Origin: Calliopum simillimum
Taxonomy: Eukaryota; Arthropoda; Insecta; Diptera; Lauxaniidae
Length of the DNA stretch: 64,000 nucleotides
Direction: 5' to 3'
Assembly: GCA_951812925.1 (NCBI GenBank)
Contig: OX638368.1
Coordinates: 120,241,309 to 120,305,308, forward strand
A model generated the notes under the pieces. That model saw only the letters and a program-made list of their open reading frames with translations. It ran no database searches and was not told where the DNA came from. The number at the start of each line of letters is the position of its first letter. The first letter of the stretch is position 1. A program made the position numbers and the translations under genes. Positions 11,381 through 22,489 of the stretch are shown here, one piece after another.

Positions 11381-13380
11381 GAATCAATGAATCAATGAAT
11401 CAATGAATCAATAAATCAATGAATCAATGAATCAATGAATCAATGAATCAATGAATCAATGAATCAATGAATCAATGAATCAATGAATCAAAAATCGATG
11501 AATCAATGAATCAATGAAGCAATGAATCAATGAATCAATGAATCAATGAATCAATGAATCAATGAATCAATGAATCAATGAATCAATGAATCAATGAATC
11601 AATGAATCAATGAATCAATGAATCAATGAATCAATGAATCAATGAATCAATGAATCAATGAATCAATGAATCAATGAATCAATGAATCAATGAATCAATG
11701 AATCAATGAATCAATGAATCAATGAATCAATGAATCAATGAATCAATGAATCAATGAATAATTGAATAAATGAATAAATGAATAAATGAATAAATGAATA
11801 AATGAATAAATGAATAAATGAATAAATGAATAAATGAATAAATGAATAAATGAATAAATGAATAAATGAATAAACGAATAAATGAATAAATGAATAAATG
11901 AATAAATGAATAAATGAATAAATTAATAAATGAATAAATGAATAAATGAATAAATGAATAAGCGAATAAATGAATAAATGAACAAATGAATAAATGAATA
12001 AATGAATAAATGAATAAATGAATAAAGGAATAAATAAATAAATGAATAAATGAATAAATGAATAAATGAATAAATGAATAAATGAATAAATGAATAAATG
12101 AATAAATGAATAAATGAATAAATGAATAAATGAATAAATGAATAAATTAATAAATGAATAAATGAATAAATGAATAAATGAATAAACGAATAAATGAATA
12201 AATGAACAAATGAATAAATGAATAAATGAATAAATGAATAAACGAATAAATGAATAAATGAACAAATGAATAAATGAATAAATGAATAAATGAATAAATG
12301 AATAAAGGAATAAATAAATAAATGAATAAATGAATAAATGAATAAATGAATAAATGAATAAATGAATAAATGAATAAATGAATAAATGAATAAATGAATA
12401 AATGAATAAATGAATAAATGAATAAATGAATAAATGAATAAATGAATAAATGAATAAATGAATAAATGAATAAATGAATAAATGAATAAATGAATAAATG
12501 AATAAATGAATAAATGAATAAATGAATAAATGAATAAATGAATAAATGAATAAATGAATAAATGAATAAATGAATAAATGAATAAATGAATAAATGAATA
12601 AATGAATAAATGAATAAATGAATAAATGAATAAATGAATGAATGAATAAATGAATAAATGAATAAATGAATAAATGAATAAATGAATAAATGAATAAATG
12701 AATAAATGAATAAATGAATAAATGAATAAATGAATAAATGAATAAATGAATAAATGAATAAACGAATAAATGAATAAATGAATAAATGAATAAATGAATA
12801 AATGAATAAATGAATAAATGAATAAATGAATAAATGAATAAATGAATAAATGAATAAATGAATAAATGAATAAATGAATAAATGAATAAATGAATAAAGG
12901 AATAAATGAATAAATGAATAAATGAATAAATGAATAAATGAATAAATGAATAAATGAATAAATGAATAAATGAATAAATGAATAAATGAATAAATGAATA
13001 AACGAATAAACGAATAAATGAATAAATGAATAAATGAATAAATGAATAAATGAATAAATGAATAAAGGAATAAATAAATAAATGAATAAATGAATAAATG
13101 AATAAATGAATAAATGAATAAATGAATAAATGAATAAATGAATAAATGAATAAATGAATAAATGAATAAACGAATAAATGAATAAATGAATAAATGAATA
13201 AATGAATAAATGAATAAATGAATAAATGAATAAATGAATAAATGAATAAATGAATAAATGAATAAATGAATAAATGAATAAATGAATAAATGAATAAATG
13301 AATAAATGAATAAATGAATAAATGAACAAATGAATAAATTAATAAATGAAAAAATGAATAAATAAATAAATGAATGAATG
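11381..13380. repeat. 2-kb array of an 8-bp repeat in two homogenised blocks
   Basis: About 47 copies of GAATCAAT (11381-11757) switch abruptly to about 200 copies of GAATAAAT (11758-13380). Single-base variants (GAATAAAC, GAACAAAT, GAATAAAG followed by GAATAAATAAAT) recur at intervals that are multiples of eight, for example the AATAAAGGAATAAATAAA variant at 12021, 12301 and 13061. This suggests duplications of longer segments as well as slippage. Because neither unit contains a stop on the minus strand and 8 is not a multiple of 3, all minus frames are open and read as an 8-residue repeat (FIHLFIYS). That is an artefact, not a protein. It lies in intron 2. Confidence 0.97.
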
Positions 13381-13538
13381 ATCATTTTAAGATGAAATCG
13401 TTAAATTCAAATTTGGAGTGATTAACAATATAGCAACGTTCAACAAATTGAAGGGAAACAAATCTGAATTTTATCTCGGTAACATTTTTTGACTAATCAA
13501 AGGTCGCTGATTTCGAATCTAGAATCCTAATCCTATCG

Positions 13539-13740
13539 TATCACGTCTGAGGTCCAAATTATCTTTCTTTTATAGTGAAGAAAACGCTATTTTCAGACAT
13601 ATGGCGTACATCCAGGAAGTTGTGTAGTTTACTTTTGTCCGCTCAAAACTGAACTACACTACTTGCTGGACGTATGCCATTTATCTGAAAATTGCGTTTT
13701 CTGCATTGTAAATCAAAGATAACTCGGACCACAGACGTGA
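13539..13740. repeat. 200-bp hairpin MITE-like element
   Basis: CACGTCTGAGGTCC near 13543 is complemented near 13725-13738, and AACGC..TTTTCAGA..ATGGCGTAC near 13585-13612 is complemented near 13671-13700. This gives an imperfect hairpin in intron 2 just downstream of the repeat array. No coding sequence. Confidence 0.5.
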
Positions 13741-14141
13741 AAGGAAAACACTGTTGCCAGATGCGGAATAAGAAACCCTGAAATATTCAAAAAAAGTTAT
13801 CGTGATCAAACTCAAATTTTTATGTTGCACATAGTTATTTTTAACGAATATATTTTTCAAAGAGGTTGCTTGGAATTTGAACGGACACCTCAATGCACAA
13901 ATATGCGAATGTAGTTGGTTTCCTTGCCCACATATGCAGATTTTATTCAGTTGCAACTTTACGAAAGATTGCAGCAAAAATAAAAGTAATAAAATTTAAG
14001 AACTTATTAAAGCTTTCAATTTCCTTTATGAGTCTTTATTTTAATAAATATTACTTTCTTTGTTTGAAACTCAATAAATTACTTGAATTTCAATTTAAAT
14101 TTATAATTGAAATTCATTTTCTTTTATACATATTTTCTCAG

Positions 14142-14354
14142 TTATGTTGCCATAATTAAACCGCTACAGCCACGCATGGGAAAACGTAGCACTTTAACAG
14201 TGGCCGCTGCCATATGGGCCTGTTCAATCATATTATCCTGCCCTATGCTGTTGTTCTTTACAACCGATCAAATTTCATCAAAGGATGGCATACGCACCGT
14301 ATGCTATGCAGAATGGCCAGATGGTTCAACAAATCATTCCGATCAGGAGTATAG
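14142..14354 (+). CDS. Takr99D: Tachykinin receptor, exon with DRY, TM4 and extracellular loop 2
   Basis: Completes the DRY motif (YVAIIKPLQPRM), then intracellular loop 2, TM4 (AAAIWACSIILSCPMLLF) and extracellular loop 2 with VCYAEWPDG, which holds the loop 2 Cys of the conserved disulfide and the WPDG typical of insect tachykinin receptors. The acceptor is TTTTCTCAG ending at 14141 and the donor GTAAGT at 14355. The trailing AG joins C of the next exon to make Ser. An NHS sequon is present in the loop. Confidence 0.95.
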
Positions 14355-15764
14355 GTAAGTAAATTAGAGCGAGTAAGCTATAAATGTAACTAAATCATTC
14401 CAAAAATATGTATGCAATATATTACATTTATGGTAGCAATACCTATGCATATTTTCTCAAAACATTCAGAAAGTATGCCGACAAAAGAACATATTTTGCA
14501 ATGGCCCAACGCTAGAGACATAAACTACTTATTTATACCAAAAGGAACTCTGTCCGGCCTTAACGGACAAAGTGTGAAATAGTAGTAAATATTTAATGCC
14601 TTTTTTTTGTGCTCTCAGAGCAGTAAAAATAAAAATGTCATAAAAATTGCTACTGTGATTTCATATTCATGTAAGTGCTGGAACATAAATACAACAAAAA
14701 TAGCCCCAGCATTTCAATGACGATGATGTTGATGAGCCGAACAAAGGCAGGAAGTCAAAAAATGCGAGTATTTCGTACATAACGATTGTATGAATGAATG
14801 AAGAGAAAGAGTACTAGAGAACATACTCGTAAAATTGTCAGATTAAGTATTTTATCCATACTACAACAAGGACTACTCAAGTTGCTTGTGTACGCAAAAA
14901 AAAATGTTTTATTGCCAAAATCAGTTTTATTTCAATGCTCTGATAAAGGTCAATGATGTTTGAGATTGAGAATTTCTTGCAAATTTCTTTTGAAGTTGTT
15001 GTTTCTAATCTAATCGAAAATGATTTGTTAACCACAAGGGATGTAGTTTTCTTTTAAAATGTATCAAAATACCTTTAAAGGGGTAGAATTTCATTGTCGA
15101 TAAAAATTTTTCATTTCATTTAAACTTACGCAGAAGTTGTCTTTAATTTAAGTCCTTTAAAAGAGAGCGTATGAGGAAATTTTTTGTTTAACTAGAAAGT
15201 AATAAATTTACTTAATATAAAGTAAGGCAAAAGTAATATCATTGTGTTTTAACATTTATATTTTATAAAGAAAAAGAATTAGGTAACACTAACCCAACAA
15301 TTCATGATAGATGTTTTGCGAACAATAAAGCGAGCACGAGTGTGCATAAACTCATAATTAATTTAACTCCTTTAAGACTTTTAGGACCAAGGATAATATA
15401 TCTTAATTAAATTTTTCACTGTCAGACCCACATTTATCCATTGGATGCACATCGATAGAGAATTGATATTTTTTCAATTATGTTAGACAATCAGAGTTTG
15501 ATAACCTCAGAAGCTTACAAAGTCATTCCAAAGCCAAAATATTGTGATTTCTTATAACTATTTTTCAGGAGATTTTATCTCGAATGCTGTTACACAAACG
15601 ATATGAAGTGTCTTTGTAGGAAGCGTAACAGACCATCATGTTTTTAGAAATGTCAAGATATTTTGCGTTTCAACGTTGTACTCTTTCACAGGGTGCATAG
15701 ATAAAATGGGCACCCATTGGTCCTCAAATGTAAAAATTCTTTAGTTTTTTTTTTTTGTTAATAT

Positions 15765-16680
15765 TTTTATACCCTACACCCAGGGTATATTCACTTTGTC
15801 CTTCCGTTTGTAACGCAGAGAAGGAGGCGTAGCAGATATAGAAAAGTATATATATTTTTGATCAGCTTCATCTCCTGAGTCGATATAGCCATGTCCGTCT
15901 GTCTGGCTGGGTGGCTGGCTGGCTGTGTGTTGAAATACACTTTTTGGGAAAACTGATCAAGATAATTCAATGCAATTTGGTACACTACCTCCGTCGTCAA
16001 AGATAGCTCGGGGGATTGAAAATGAGCGAAATCGGTCAACGGACAAGCCTACCGCCCATACGAAAAATATATTCAAAATGCAATTTTAGGAGTATTTTTC
16101 ACGACAATGCAACCAAAATACGCATAAATACTAAGAATTATAAGCGCAAGCTCTGAAAAAGAACTGAATGAATTCAGACAGGAGGGCGTGGCACCTCCTA
16201 TATAAGCAAAAGCTTCAAAACGCTATACCGAAAGCGTTTTTTGAGATATTCGAACCAAATTCGACTTAAACACTAAGTATCATAAATAAAAGCTCTCAAC
16301 AAAAATTGGGTGAAATCAGACAAGGGGGCGTGGCACATCCAATATAAGCAAAAGTTTCAAAATGCTATACTGAAAGAGTTTTTTGAGATAATCCAACCAA
16401 ACTTCACTCAAATACTAAAGACTATAAATGCACACTCTAAGCTTAAACTAGACGAACTCTGACAAAAGGGCGTGGCACCTCCTATATAAGCAAAAGCTTC
16501 AAAACGCTATACTGAAAACGTTTTTCACTCAGACACTAAAAACTATAAATCCAAGCTCTGGACAAAAACTGGGTGAACTCGGACAAGAGAGCGTAGCACC
16601 TCCCATATGAGCAAAATTTTAAAAATACTGCAGTGTAGGGTATTTAATGATTGGCCAGGCCAAATTTTACACCCTTACTA
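15765..16680 (+). repeat. Dispersed repeat with internal tandem GGGCGTGGCACCTCC units
   Basis: Starts with TATACCCTACACCCAGGGTA and the CGTTTGTAACGCAGAGAAGG block, followed by CTGTCTGGCTGG simple sequence. It then has four decayed direct repeats of roughly 110-150 bp, each with GGGCGTGGCACCTCCTATAT and a following AAGCGTTTTTTGAGAT-type segment. A second copy is at 41510-42310, parts at 29455-29760, and an inverted 5' fragment at 55590-55690. This repeat type is common in fly genomes; I do not assign a class. Confidence 0.7.
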
Positions 16681-17149
16681 GTTGTAATTGGATTTGGATA
16701 AAAACCAACACTTTAGATTTATGCGTTTTTCCCTTTTTTTCTCTTGATCAACCATGAAGCCCTCAAGAACCGATAAATTCTATAAAACTGTTTTAAAATA
16801 TGTACTTAAAAATGGAAGGTAGCGTAGGTTACATAGGTGGTTTTCCGTGTAATTGCATCTGATTATGATGTAGGAAAACGGAAAAACTCAAAATGGCGCC
16901 AGAAAATTGAAGTCTGGAAAGAATTAAGTTAGCTTTTCGTGAAACCAAAATCTAATTTCAATCACTTCATGCTAAATAACGGCCAATTCACATTAAAACA
17001 TTATTTTCTCTGCACAAGATATCTTGTTGGAGTTTTAAGACATTTCCTTTCAAGATAATTATGTCTTGTAGTCACTTTTTCTTTATCAAATACTTCAGTT
17101 CCGAGTCGCGTGCAAATGTCTTGAAAGTGTTTGGATATGAACGAAGAAA

Positions 17150-17545
17150 AAACAAATACCTGTCTCTTTAGATTCAGCCCACTTCAGTTTAGTGCATACA
17201 CTGTACTTGAAGTGACACTACAAAATGCCACTTTATTGAGAAAAGTAGTTTTTTGCTCTCTTATTATTCCTCTTTTTTGTCTACGCTCTCTCTCGCGAAA
17301 ATGCATGAAAGCTTCTACAGTACCGGGTTACCAATGTATTGCAACTGCCAAGTGTAACCATATCATAAATTTTATTGTAGTCTTGTTCTCGCACGTTTTA
17401 CACTGACCTGAAGTATTTCTTTGTATAAAATACAGAACTCTTGATTATCTGTAAGAATGAGGATTTTTTGACAATAACAAATCAAAACAGTACACTTCAG
17501 TGTCATATATTCACACATGCAATATTGCTTGTTTCTTTTTGAAAA
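17150..17545 (+). repeat. MITE-like repeat, copy 1
   Basis: Bounded by CACTTCAGT-type ends (near 17180 and 17494-17503). It shares CTCTCTCGCGAAAATG, ACCGGGTTACCAATG and TTGCAACTG with an inverted copy at 27290-27700. The short open frame across it is not a gene. Confidence 0.55.
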
Positions 17546-18583
17546 AATAATACTCTGTGCAAAAAATTAGTTCAAGAAAAAAAATATTTTGAGGTCGCAT
17601 ATCTCAAAAAAAATGATTTTTTGGCCGATTTTTTTGCCTTTTTTTTGAACTTTTTGGTAAAATAGTAGATGCAAAATATGGCTTTAAACCTTTTTCTGAG
17701 CAGAAATAATATTTTGGAAAAAAAAAATTTTTCGGATCAAAAAATTTATTTTCAATACATTGCCAAATTGCCTGACAACATGGGTTCGAACAATGCGAAA
17801 AAGATCCTCCTTCTAACTGTGTAATCGTTATAGACGGAGAGCCAGCGCTTGGCTGACCCATCTTATAGTATAAAAACTAAATTTTTTTGTGGGTGTTCGT
17901 TCAATAGTTGATATGAACTTTTCTTCACGTGAAATCCTAAAAAGTGGTGCCTTCGTGAGATATCGAGTGCAAAAGGTCTATAATATATATATATATATAT
18001 CTATAATATATATATCTATAACACAAAAAAATTTAGTTCCACAATTTTGTAGCTCAGCAAATTTTATATCGAAAAAATGGTGCAAATTGTTTTCATACGC
18101 CTTATAGTTTAGGAGATATGGTCCAGTGAAATTGGACTTTCCGATCAAACACATAAAATCCATAATTTTTTTTCTTTATGTCGGTTTATTTTGTAGTTTT
18201 AAAGTATGCGCAATAATTCGAGACCGATTTCACTGTCATACAAAAAGTTATTCTGGCGCAAAGGTCGATTTCTACAAAAAAATGGTTTTCCACTATTTTG
18301 TAGCTCAGAAAATTTCATATCGAAAAATGGTGCAAATTATTTTCTTACGACCCACAGTTTAGGAGATATCCTATTTTAAGGTATTTTCAGCATACAAGTG
18401 TTCACATTAATATGAATGAATTTTTTAAGTGTGTTACTTAATGACATTTTATATTGAAAATTGATTTTATTTAATTGAACTTTTAGTCATATATTTGCAA
18501 AGATCGATTTACATATAAATCTATCAATGCATTTTTCTAACACATAATTATGACAAATCAAGGAACGGATTAAAAACACGGCT

Positions 18584-18630
18584 ATAGTGACATATGTTTC
18601 GTCTTTCGCCACAAAGACTCATCAGACTAT
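18584..18630 (-). ncRNA. Hammerhead ribozyme (left, minus strand)
   Basis: Same sequence as the copy at 19582-19628 on the opposite strand. Stem I pairs ATAGT with ACTAT, the core is CTGATGA, stem II pairs GTCTTT with AAAGAC around GTGGCG, then GAAA, a minimal stem III ACATATGT and cleavage base C. The predicted cut is between 18589 and 18588. Every conserved core base is present. Confidence 0.85.
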
Positions 18631-18712
18631 TTTTGTTGTAATTATAATTATATTTATTTTACTAAATTAATTATAATTGAAAAATTGCAAGTTTGAAAAC
18701 TTTTTGTGTTTT

Positions 18713-18786
18713 TGGTCTGGGCGGGAGACGAACCAAGGATCTCCAGGTTGGTAGCAGAAGTCGTTACCACTGCACCAGCCTTGCCC
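18713..18786 (-). other. tRNA-like SINE head (left copy)
   Basis: Reverse complement of the head at 19426-19498. The B box GGTTCGTCTCC is the complement of 18724-18734, and the A box TGGTGCAGTGGT the complement of 18766-18777. It is not a functional tRNA gene: no clean cloverleaf is evident and the copy is embedded in the repeat. Confidence 0.7.
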
Positions 18787-18844
18787 GGCTGCGAAGCCGA
18801 CTTTTTGCCAGTTTTATTTGTGTGTTAATACGTATTGATATCGA

Positions 18845-19110
18845 TACGTCCAACGTAAAAGTTGGTAACTCGAAAATCGTAGTTATGAGTAATGAGCATT
18901 TTTGTATTTTAACTTTTTTTTTTTTTTGTATGAAAACCTATATAAAATAAATTTAGGTTGTGACTTCAAAAATAGCTCCCAGGCCTTCAAATGTCAAGCT
19001 AGAGGTACCAAAATTTGACACAAGATGGAACCAAATGTGCAGATTTCGAAAAATACTGTCCCGTAAAAAGTTGGTAACTCAAGTTACCAACTTTTACGTT
19101 GGAGGTATCG
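18845..19110. repeat. Nested 266-bp inverted-repeat element between the SINE-like units
   Basis: TCCAACGTAAAAGTTGGTAA near 18849 is complemented by TTACCAACTTTTACGTTGGA near 19084-19103. The flanking CGATA is also inverted. It is a MITE-like insertion at the centre of the larger palindrome. Confidence 0.6.
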
Positions 19111-19425
19111 ATATATCATAATTGTTGTTTTTGTGTTATTTATTGATATTTGGTATAGTTGTTCCTTTGGAACAAATTCAATACCGATTGCAGGTGTTTC
19201 CACCTTATCAGGGCGTGTTCTCCCAAATAACTTTAAGAATTTTTTAAGTGTGTTACTTAATGACATTTTATATTGAAAATTGATTTTATTTAATTGAACT
19301 TTTAGTCATATATTCCAAAGGAACAACTATACCAAATATCAATAAATAACACAAAAACAACAATTATGATATATCAATACGTATTAACACACACATAAAA
19401 CTGGCAAAAAGTCGGCTTCGCAGCC

Positions 19426-19498
19426 GGGCAAGGCTGGTGCAGTGGTAACGACTTCTGCTACCAACCTGGGGATCCTTGGTTCGTCTCCCGCCCAGACC
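19426..19498 (+). other. tRNA-like SINE head (right copy)
   Basis: Contains an internal pol III promoter: A box TGGTGCAGTGGT (19435-19446) and B box GGTTCGTCTCC (19478-19488), 31 bp apart, as in tRNA-derived SINEs. The body downstream is AT-rich, and the hammerhead ribozyme begins about 84 bp after the head. Confidence 0.75.
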
Positions 19499-19581
19499 AA
19501 AAACACAAAAAGTTTTCAAACTTGCAATTTTTCAGTTATAATTAATTTAGTAAAATAAATATAATTATAATTACAACAAAA

Positions 19582-19628
19582 ATAGTCTGATGAGTCTTTG
19601 TGGCGAAAGACGAAACATATGTCACTAT
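19582..19628 (+). ncRNA. Hammerhead ribozyme (right, plus strand)
   Basis: Stem I is ATAGT (19582-19586) with ACTAT (19624-19628). The core is CTGATGA (19587-19593). Stem II is GTCTTT (19594-19599) with AAAGAC (19606-19611), six pairs around GTGGCG. GAAA is at 19612-19615, where the last A pairs with T19622 in the three-pair stem III ACATATGT. The cleavage base is C19623 (GTC), so the cut is predicted between 19623 and 19624. The minimal stem III is the form seen in retroelement-associated hammerheads such as those of schistosome SINEs and Penelope-like elements. Confidence 0.87.
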
Positions 19629-20413
19629 AGCCGTGTTTTTAATCCGTTCCTTGATTTGTCATAATTATGTCTTAGAAAAATGCATTGATAGATTTATATG
19701 TAAATCGATCTTTGCAAATATATGACTAAAAGTTCAATTAAATAAAATCAATTAATATGAATGTTGATTTTCAAATTAATATAACTATGCCTACGTCATA
19801 GTATCAAGGCTGAATTTTTTTGTGGGTATTTTACCAATAGTGGGTACTAACCTTCGTTTTAGTCAAACTGTGAAAGGTGGTGCCTTCGTGAGATATCGGG
19901 TGCAAAAGGTCGAAATATTTTACAATACTTGAAAAAAATAATTCAAAACAAGCGGAGAAAAACGTAAAAATCGGTTGATACTGCAATTAATAGCTCAAAT
20001 ATTTTGCTTACAAAACAGACAGCACCTTTTTCTAAAATATATTAGTCTTTAAAAAAAAAAAACAGGCAGAAACCCGTTTTTTGGCTACTTCTGAGATTAT
20101 ATACAGAATGCAATAGTTTGCTCTTTTCTACCAACTAAATTATTTATAACTCTTTGTCATCTTCAAAATGAGCAAAAGGTGTAGTCCTCTGTAATTTTTT
20201 GCTTACAAACTTATTACCATTTTAAGATGACATCATGAAATATTTATTAAAGAGCAAAAATATTCCCAAATCGATTAACATTTTCTTTTAGTGTCAAATA
20301 CATGCTCAAGCATTTCTCAACTGTCTCATTAAAACATACGTATTTAGCCCGGAAAAAAAAAAACGAAAACACATTTTTCATCATCTTTACACCATGTCCT
20401 TTATTCATTACAG

Positions 20414-20564
20414 CTACAACATCCTTTTTATGATATTGACTTATTTTCTACCGATTATATCGATGACGGTAACCTACTCAAGAGTTGGCATTGAACTTTG
20501 GGGCTCAAAAGCCATTGGAGAGTATACACCGCGTCAAGTGGAGAACGTGAAGAGTAAACGAAGG
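20414..20564 (+). CDS. Takr99D: Tachykinin receptor, exon with TM5 and loop 3
   Basis: Encodes YNILFMILTYFLPIISM (TM5 with its conserved Pro), TVTYSRVGIELWGSKAIGE and the start of intracellular loop 3 (TPRQVENVKSKRR), a basic stretch that contacts G proteins in this class. The acceptor is ATTACAG ending at 20413 and the donor GTAAGT at 20565; the exon ends on a codon boundary. The short 608-bp intron that follows separates it from TM6, a position that also has an intron in related receptors. Confidence 0.95.
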
Positions 20565-21172
20565 GTAAGTTATCGATGAAGAGTCAAAGTATCAAAAGTA
20601 TTTGGCGCGTGAATTTTTTTTTTTCCTTTGGATTCTTTATGCACCTTCGCTCGTAATTTGTTACAGAAAAGCGTCAATTTTGCTAAATTGCTATACAAAA
20701 CGAACGCTATTTTTTCGTAAATCATTTTTTCTTTTTTAAAGGAACATTTGATTTACGAGCGCATAGAGAGGGATATATAAATTAAAAAGAAGAAAATCGC
20801 AACTTTAGAATAAAGCAAAAATGAATTCATGAACATTTTTGTATAGATTGAAGTAGAATCGTTAAAAGTAAACGTTGGCGCTTTTCTTTCTTGATTTTTT
20901 TTTTTTTAATATCCCCTATTAAAATTTTTCGCAAATATGAAAATTTTGTGCGATTTGCTCGTTGCGTAAAAAATTAAATGAATTTTCATATTAAAGCGCC
21001 AACGCCATTTATTTACATACCAATTTTTTTTTTTTGTATTTTTTTTTTTCACATTTTTTCATCTTTGTTTCTTCTACGACTTTAACTTGGCATCGCCACA
21101 TTTCACATTTTTCCAGCTGCATAGGTACTATATACCATATACCATGATATTAACGACTTCATCCATTTTCAG
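20565..21172. other. Intron 4, repeat-poor
   Basis: AT-rich intron with poly-T runs. GTAAACGTTGGCGC near 20870 is roughly inverted near 20995-21007, suggesting a small hairpin element. No other feature seen. Confidence 0.5.
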
Positions 21173-21369
21173 GTTGTAAAAATGATGATGGTCGTGGTGC
21201 TCATATTTGCCGTCTGTTGGCTGCCATTTCAGATTTATTTCATTGTGACTTCGTGCTACCCGTCGATCACTGAGATGCCATTCATACAGGAGGTATATTT
21301 GGCCATTTACTGGCTGGCAATGAGCAACTCTATGTATAATCCAATTATTTATTGCTGGATGAATTCAAG
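21173..21369 (+). CDS. Takr99D: Tachykinin receptor, exon with TM6 and TM7
   Basis: Encodes VVKMMMVVVLIFAVCWLPF (TM6 with the CWLP toggle motif), extracellular loop 3 (TSCYPSITEMPFIQE) and TM7 ending NPIIYCWMNSR, the class A NPxxY. The acceptor is CATTTTCAG ending at 21172. The donor is at 21370 (GTTGGT, weaker than the others). The trailing AG joins A of the next exon to complete Arg. Reading past the donor gives a stop after about 30 residues of AT-rich sequence, so the exon end is firm. Confidence 0.94.
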
Positions 21370-22109
21370 GTTGGTAGCAAAGCAAAAAATTATAACAACA
21401 AAAAAAAAATACGAAAAATCTGTGTACTTATTAATGATTTTCATTTGTACCAATTAATTCATGCGTTTGTTTATTTATCACAATCATTTATTTATTTTAT
21501 TTTAGCGTCATTCTCTATAAACAGTTCTCTGCTCATAATTTCACCGAAATTAATATTTTTATTTTCAATGTTGAGCTCATATTGTATTGTTTCCGGTAAA
21601 ATGAGATTCATTTCATTTATATTAATATAATAATTTATTTAAATAAAGCTCTTTTAAAGGTATTAAAATTTATATATAAATTTTTCAAGAAGTAATTGGG
21701 ATCAGCGTATTCCAATAATCAGAAATATCGTGCAGCAATTATAGTCTTTTTTATGGATCAACTCTGGGTTTCGAGATGTTCGAGTTTAAAAATAATTTTA
21801 CTACAAATTTGTTCCATTTCACGAAGACCTTTACTATATAGTGATGCAAGCAAATTAGGTATCATTACAACTATGTAAAATAAAGCATAAAGTTTCACAT
21901 CGAATCTGGTAAAAAACTATTCAGTTTATCGTAATATTGTATTTGCAAAAGTTATAGCCATTTCAAAATTATTTCTTTCCAATAGATTTCGACATGTGGT
22001 ATGAGTAACATTTGATTTATGTACATTAGACCGGGTCGAAATTTAGATTTATCCCAAAACCGACTCAAAAGTTAGAGGGACTCTTAAAAACGATATTTGC
22101 ATAATTTTT

Positions 22110-22330
22110 TTTTTTTTTTTTGTTTTTCACTCTGAGAAAAACCAATGGAGCACTTTTGATTCTACTGAAGGCCTATTATGGCTAAATAAATCATGTTTTT
22201 TGGTCATAACTTCTTTTTTTTCATTAGAAAATGGATACCCAAGAGTGTTTTTGAAATCAAGATTACCTATATTCTTACAAAAATTTTGGCGTTTAAAAAT
22301 TCTAAATTTTTTTGGGATATACACCCAAGG
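22110..22330. repeat. Dispersed AT-rich repeat, further copy of the 4640-5150 family
   Basis: GAGAAAAACCAATGGAGCAC near 22134 and AATGGATACCCAAGAGTGT near 22229 match the segment near 4672-4780 in the same orientation. No coding sequence. Confidence 0.6.
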
Positions 22331-22489
22331 TCAAAAAAAAAAGCCGACAAGGATTTTTTGCTAAAATAGTTGGTTCTTCACCCATACACGCAGCAAAATT
22401 TAAGGAATGTGTATATATCGCATAAAATTTGATATGATAAGTCCTGTGTATGACAATTTTGAAAAGTTTTTTGGAAACATAATTTATTG

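Larger units (their letters stand above)
18418..19752. repeat. Compound inverted repeat of two SINE-like units with hammerhead ribozymes
   Basis: The left arm (about 18460-18850) and right arm (about 19366-19752) are nearly perfect reverse complements. Each arm carries a tRNA-like head, an AT-rich body and a hammerhead ribozyme, pointing outward from a central region. The centre contains another nested inverted repeat (18845-19110). A 77-bp segment from the left outer edge (18418-18494) is directly repeated at 19239-19315. This indicates several rounds of insertion or template switching. Confidence 0.8.

Noticed and set aside
11735..13385. Three overlapping minus-strand open frames of 176-468 codons reading an 8-residue hydrophobic repeat
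   Set aside because: They are the automatic translation of an 8-bp satellite in an intron; all frames are open because the unit has no stop on that strand.
13893..14159. Open frame running into the TM4 exon
   Set aside because: Reads intron sequence in a different frame from the receptor; the acceptor at 14141 defines the real exon.
17604..17861. 85-codon minus-strand frame
   Set aside because: Lies in a dispersed repeat, ends in low-complexity residues, no family recognised.
19426..19498. Functional tRNA gene
   Set aside because: A and B boxes are present, but no proper cloverleaf or terminator was seen and the sequence exists as an inverted pair inside a repeat.
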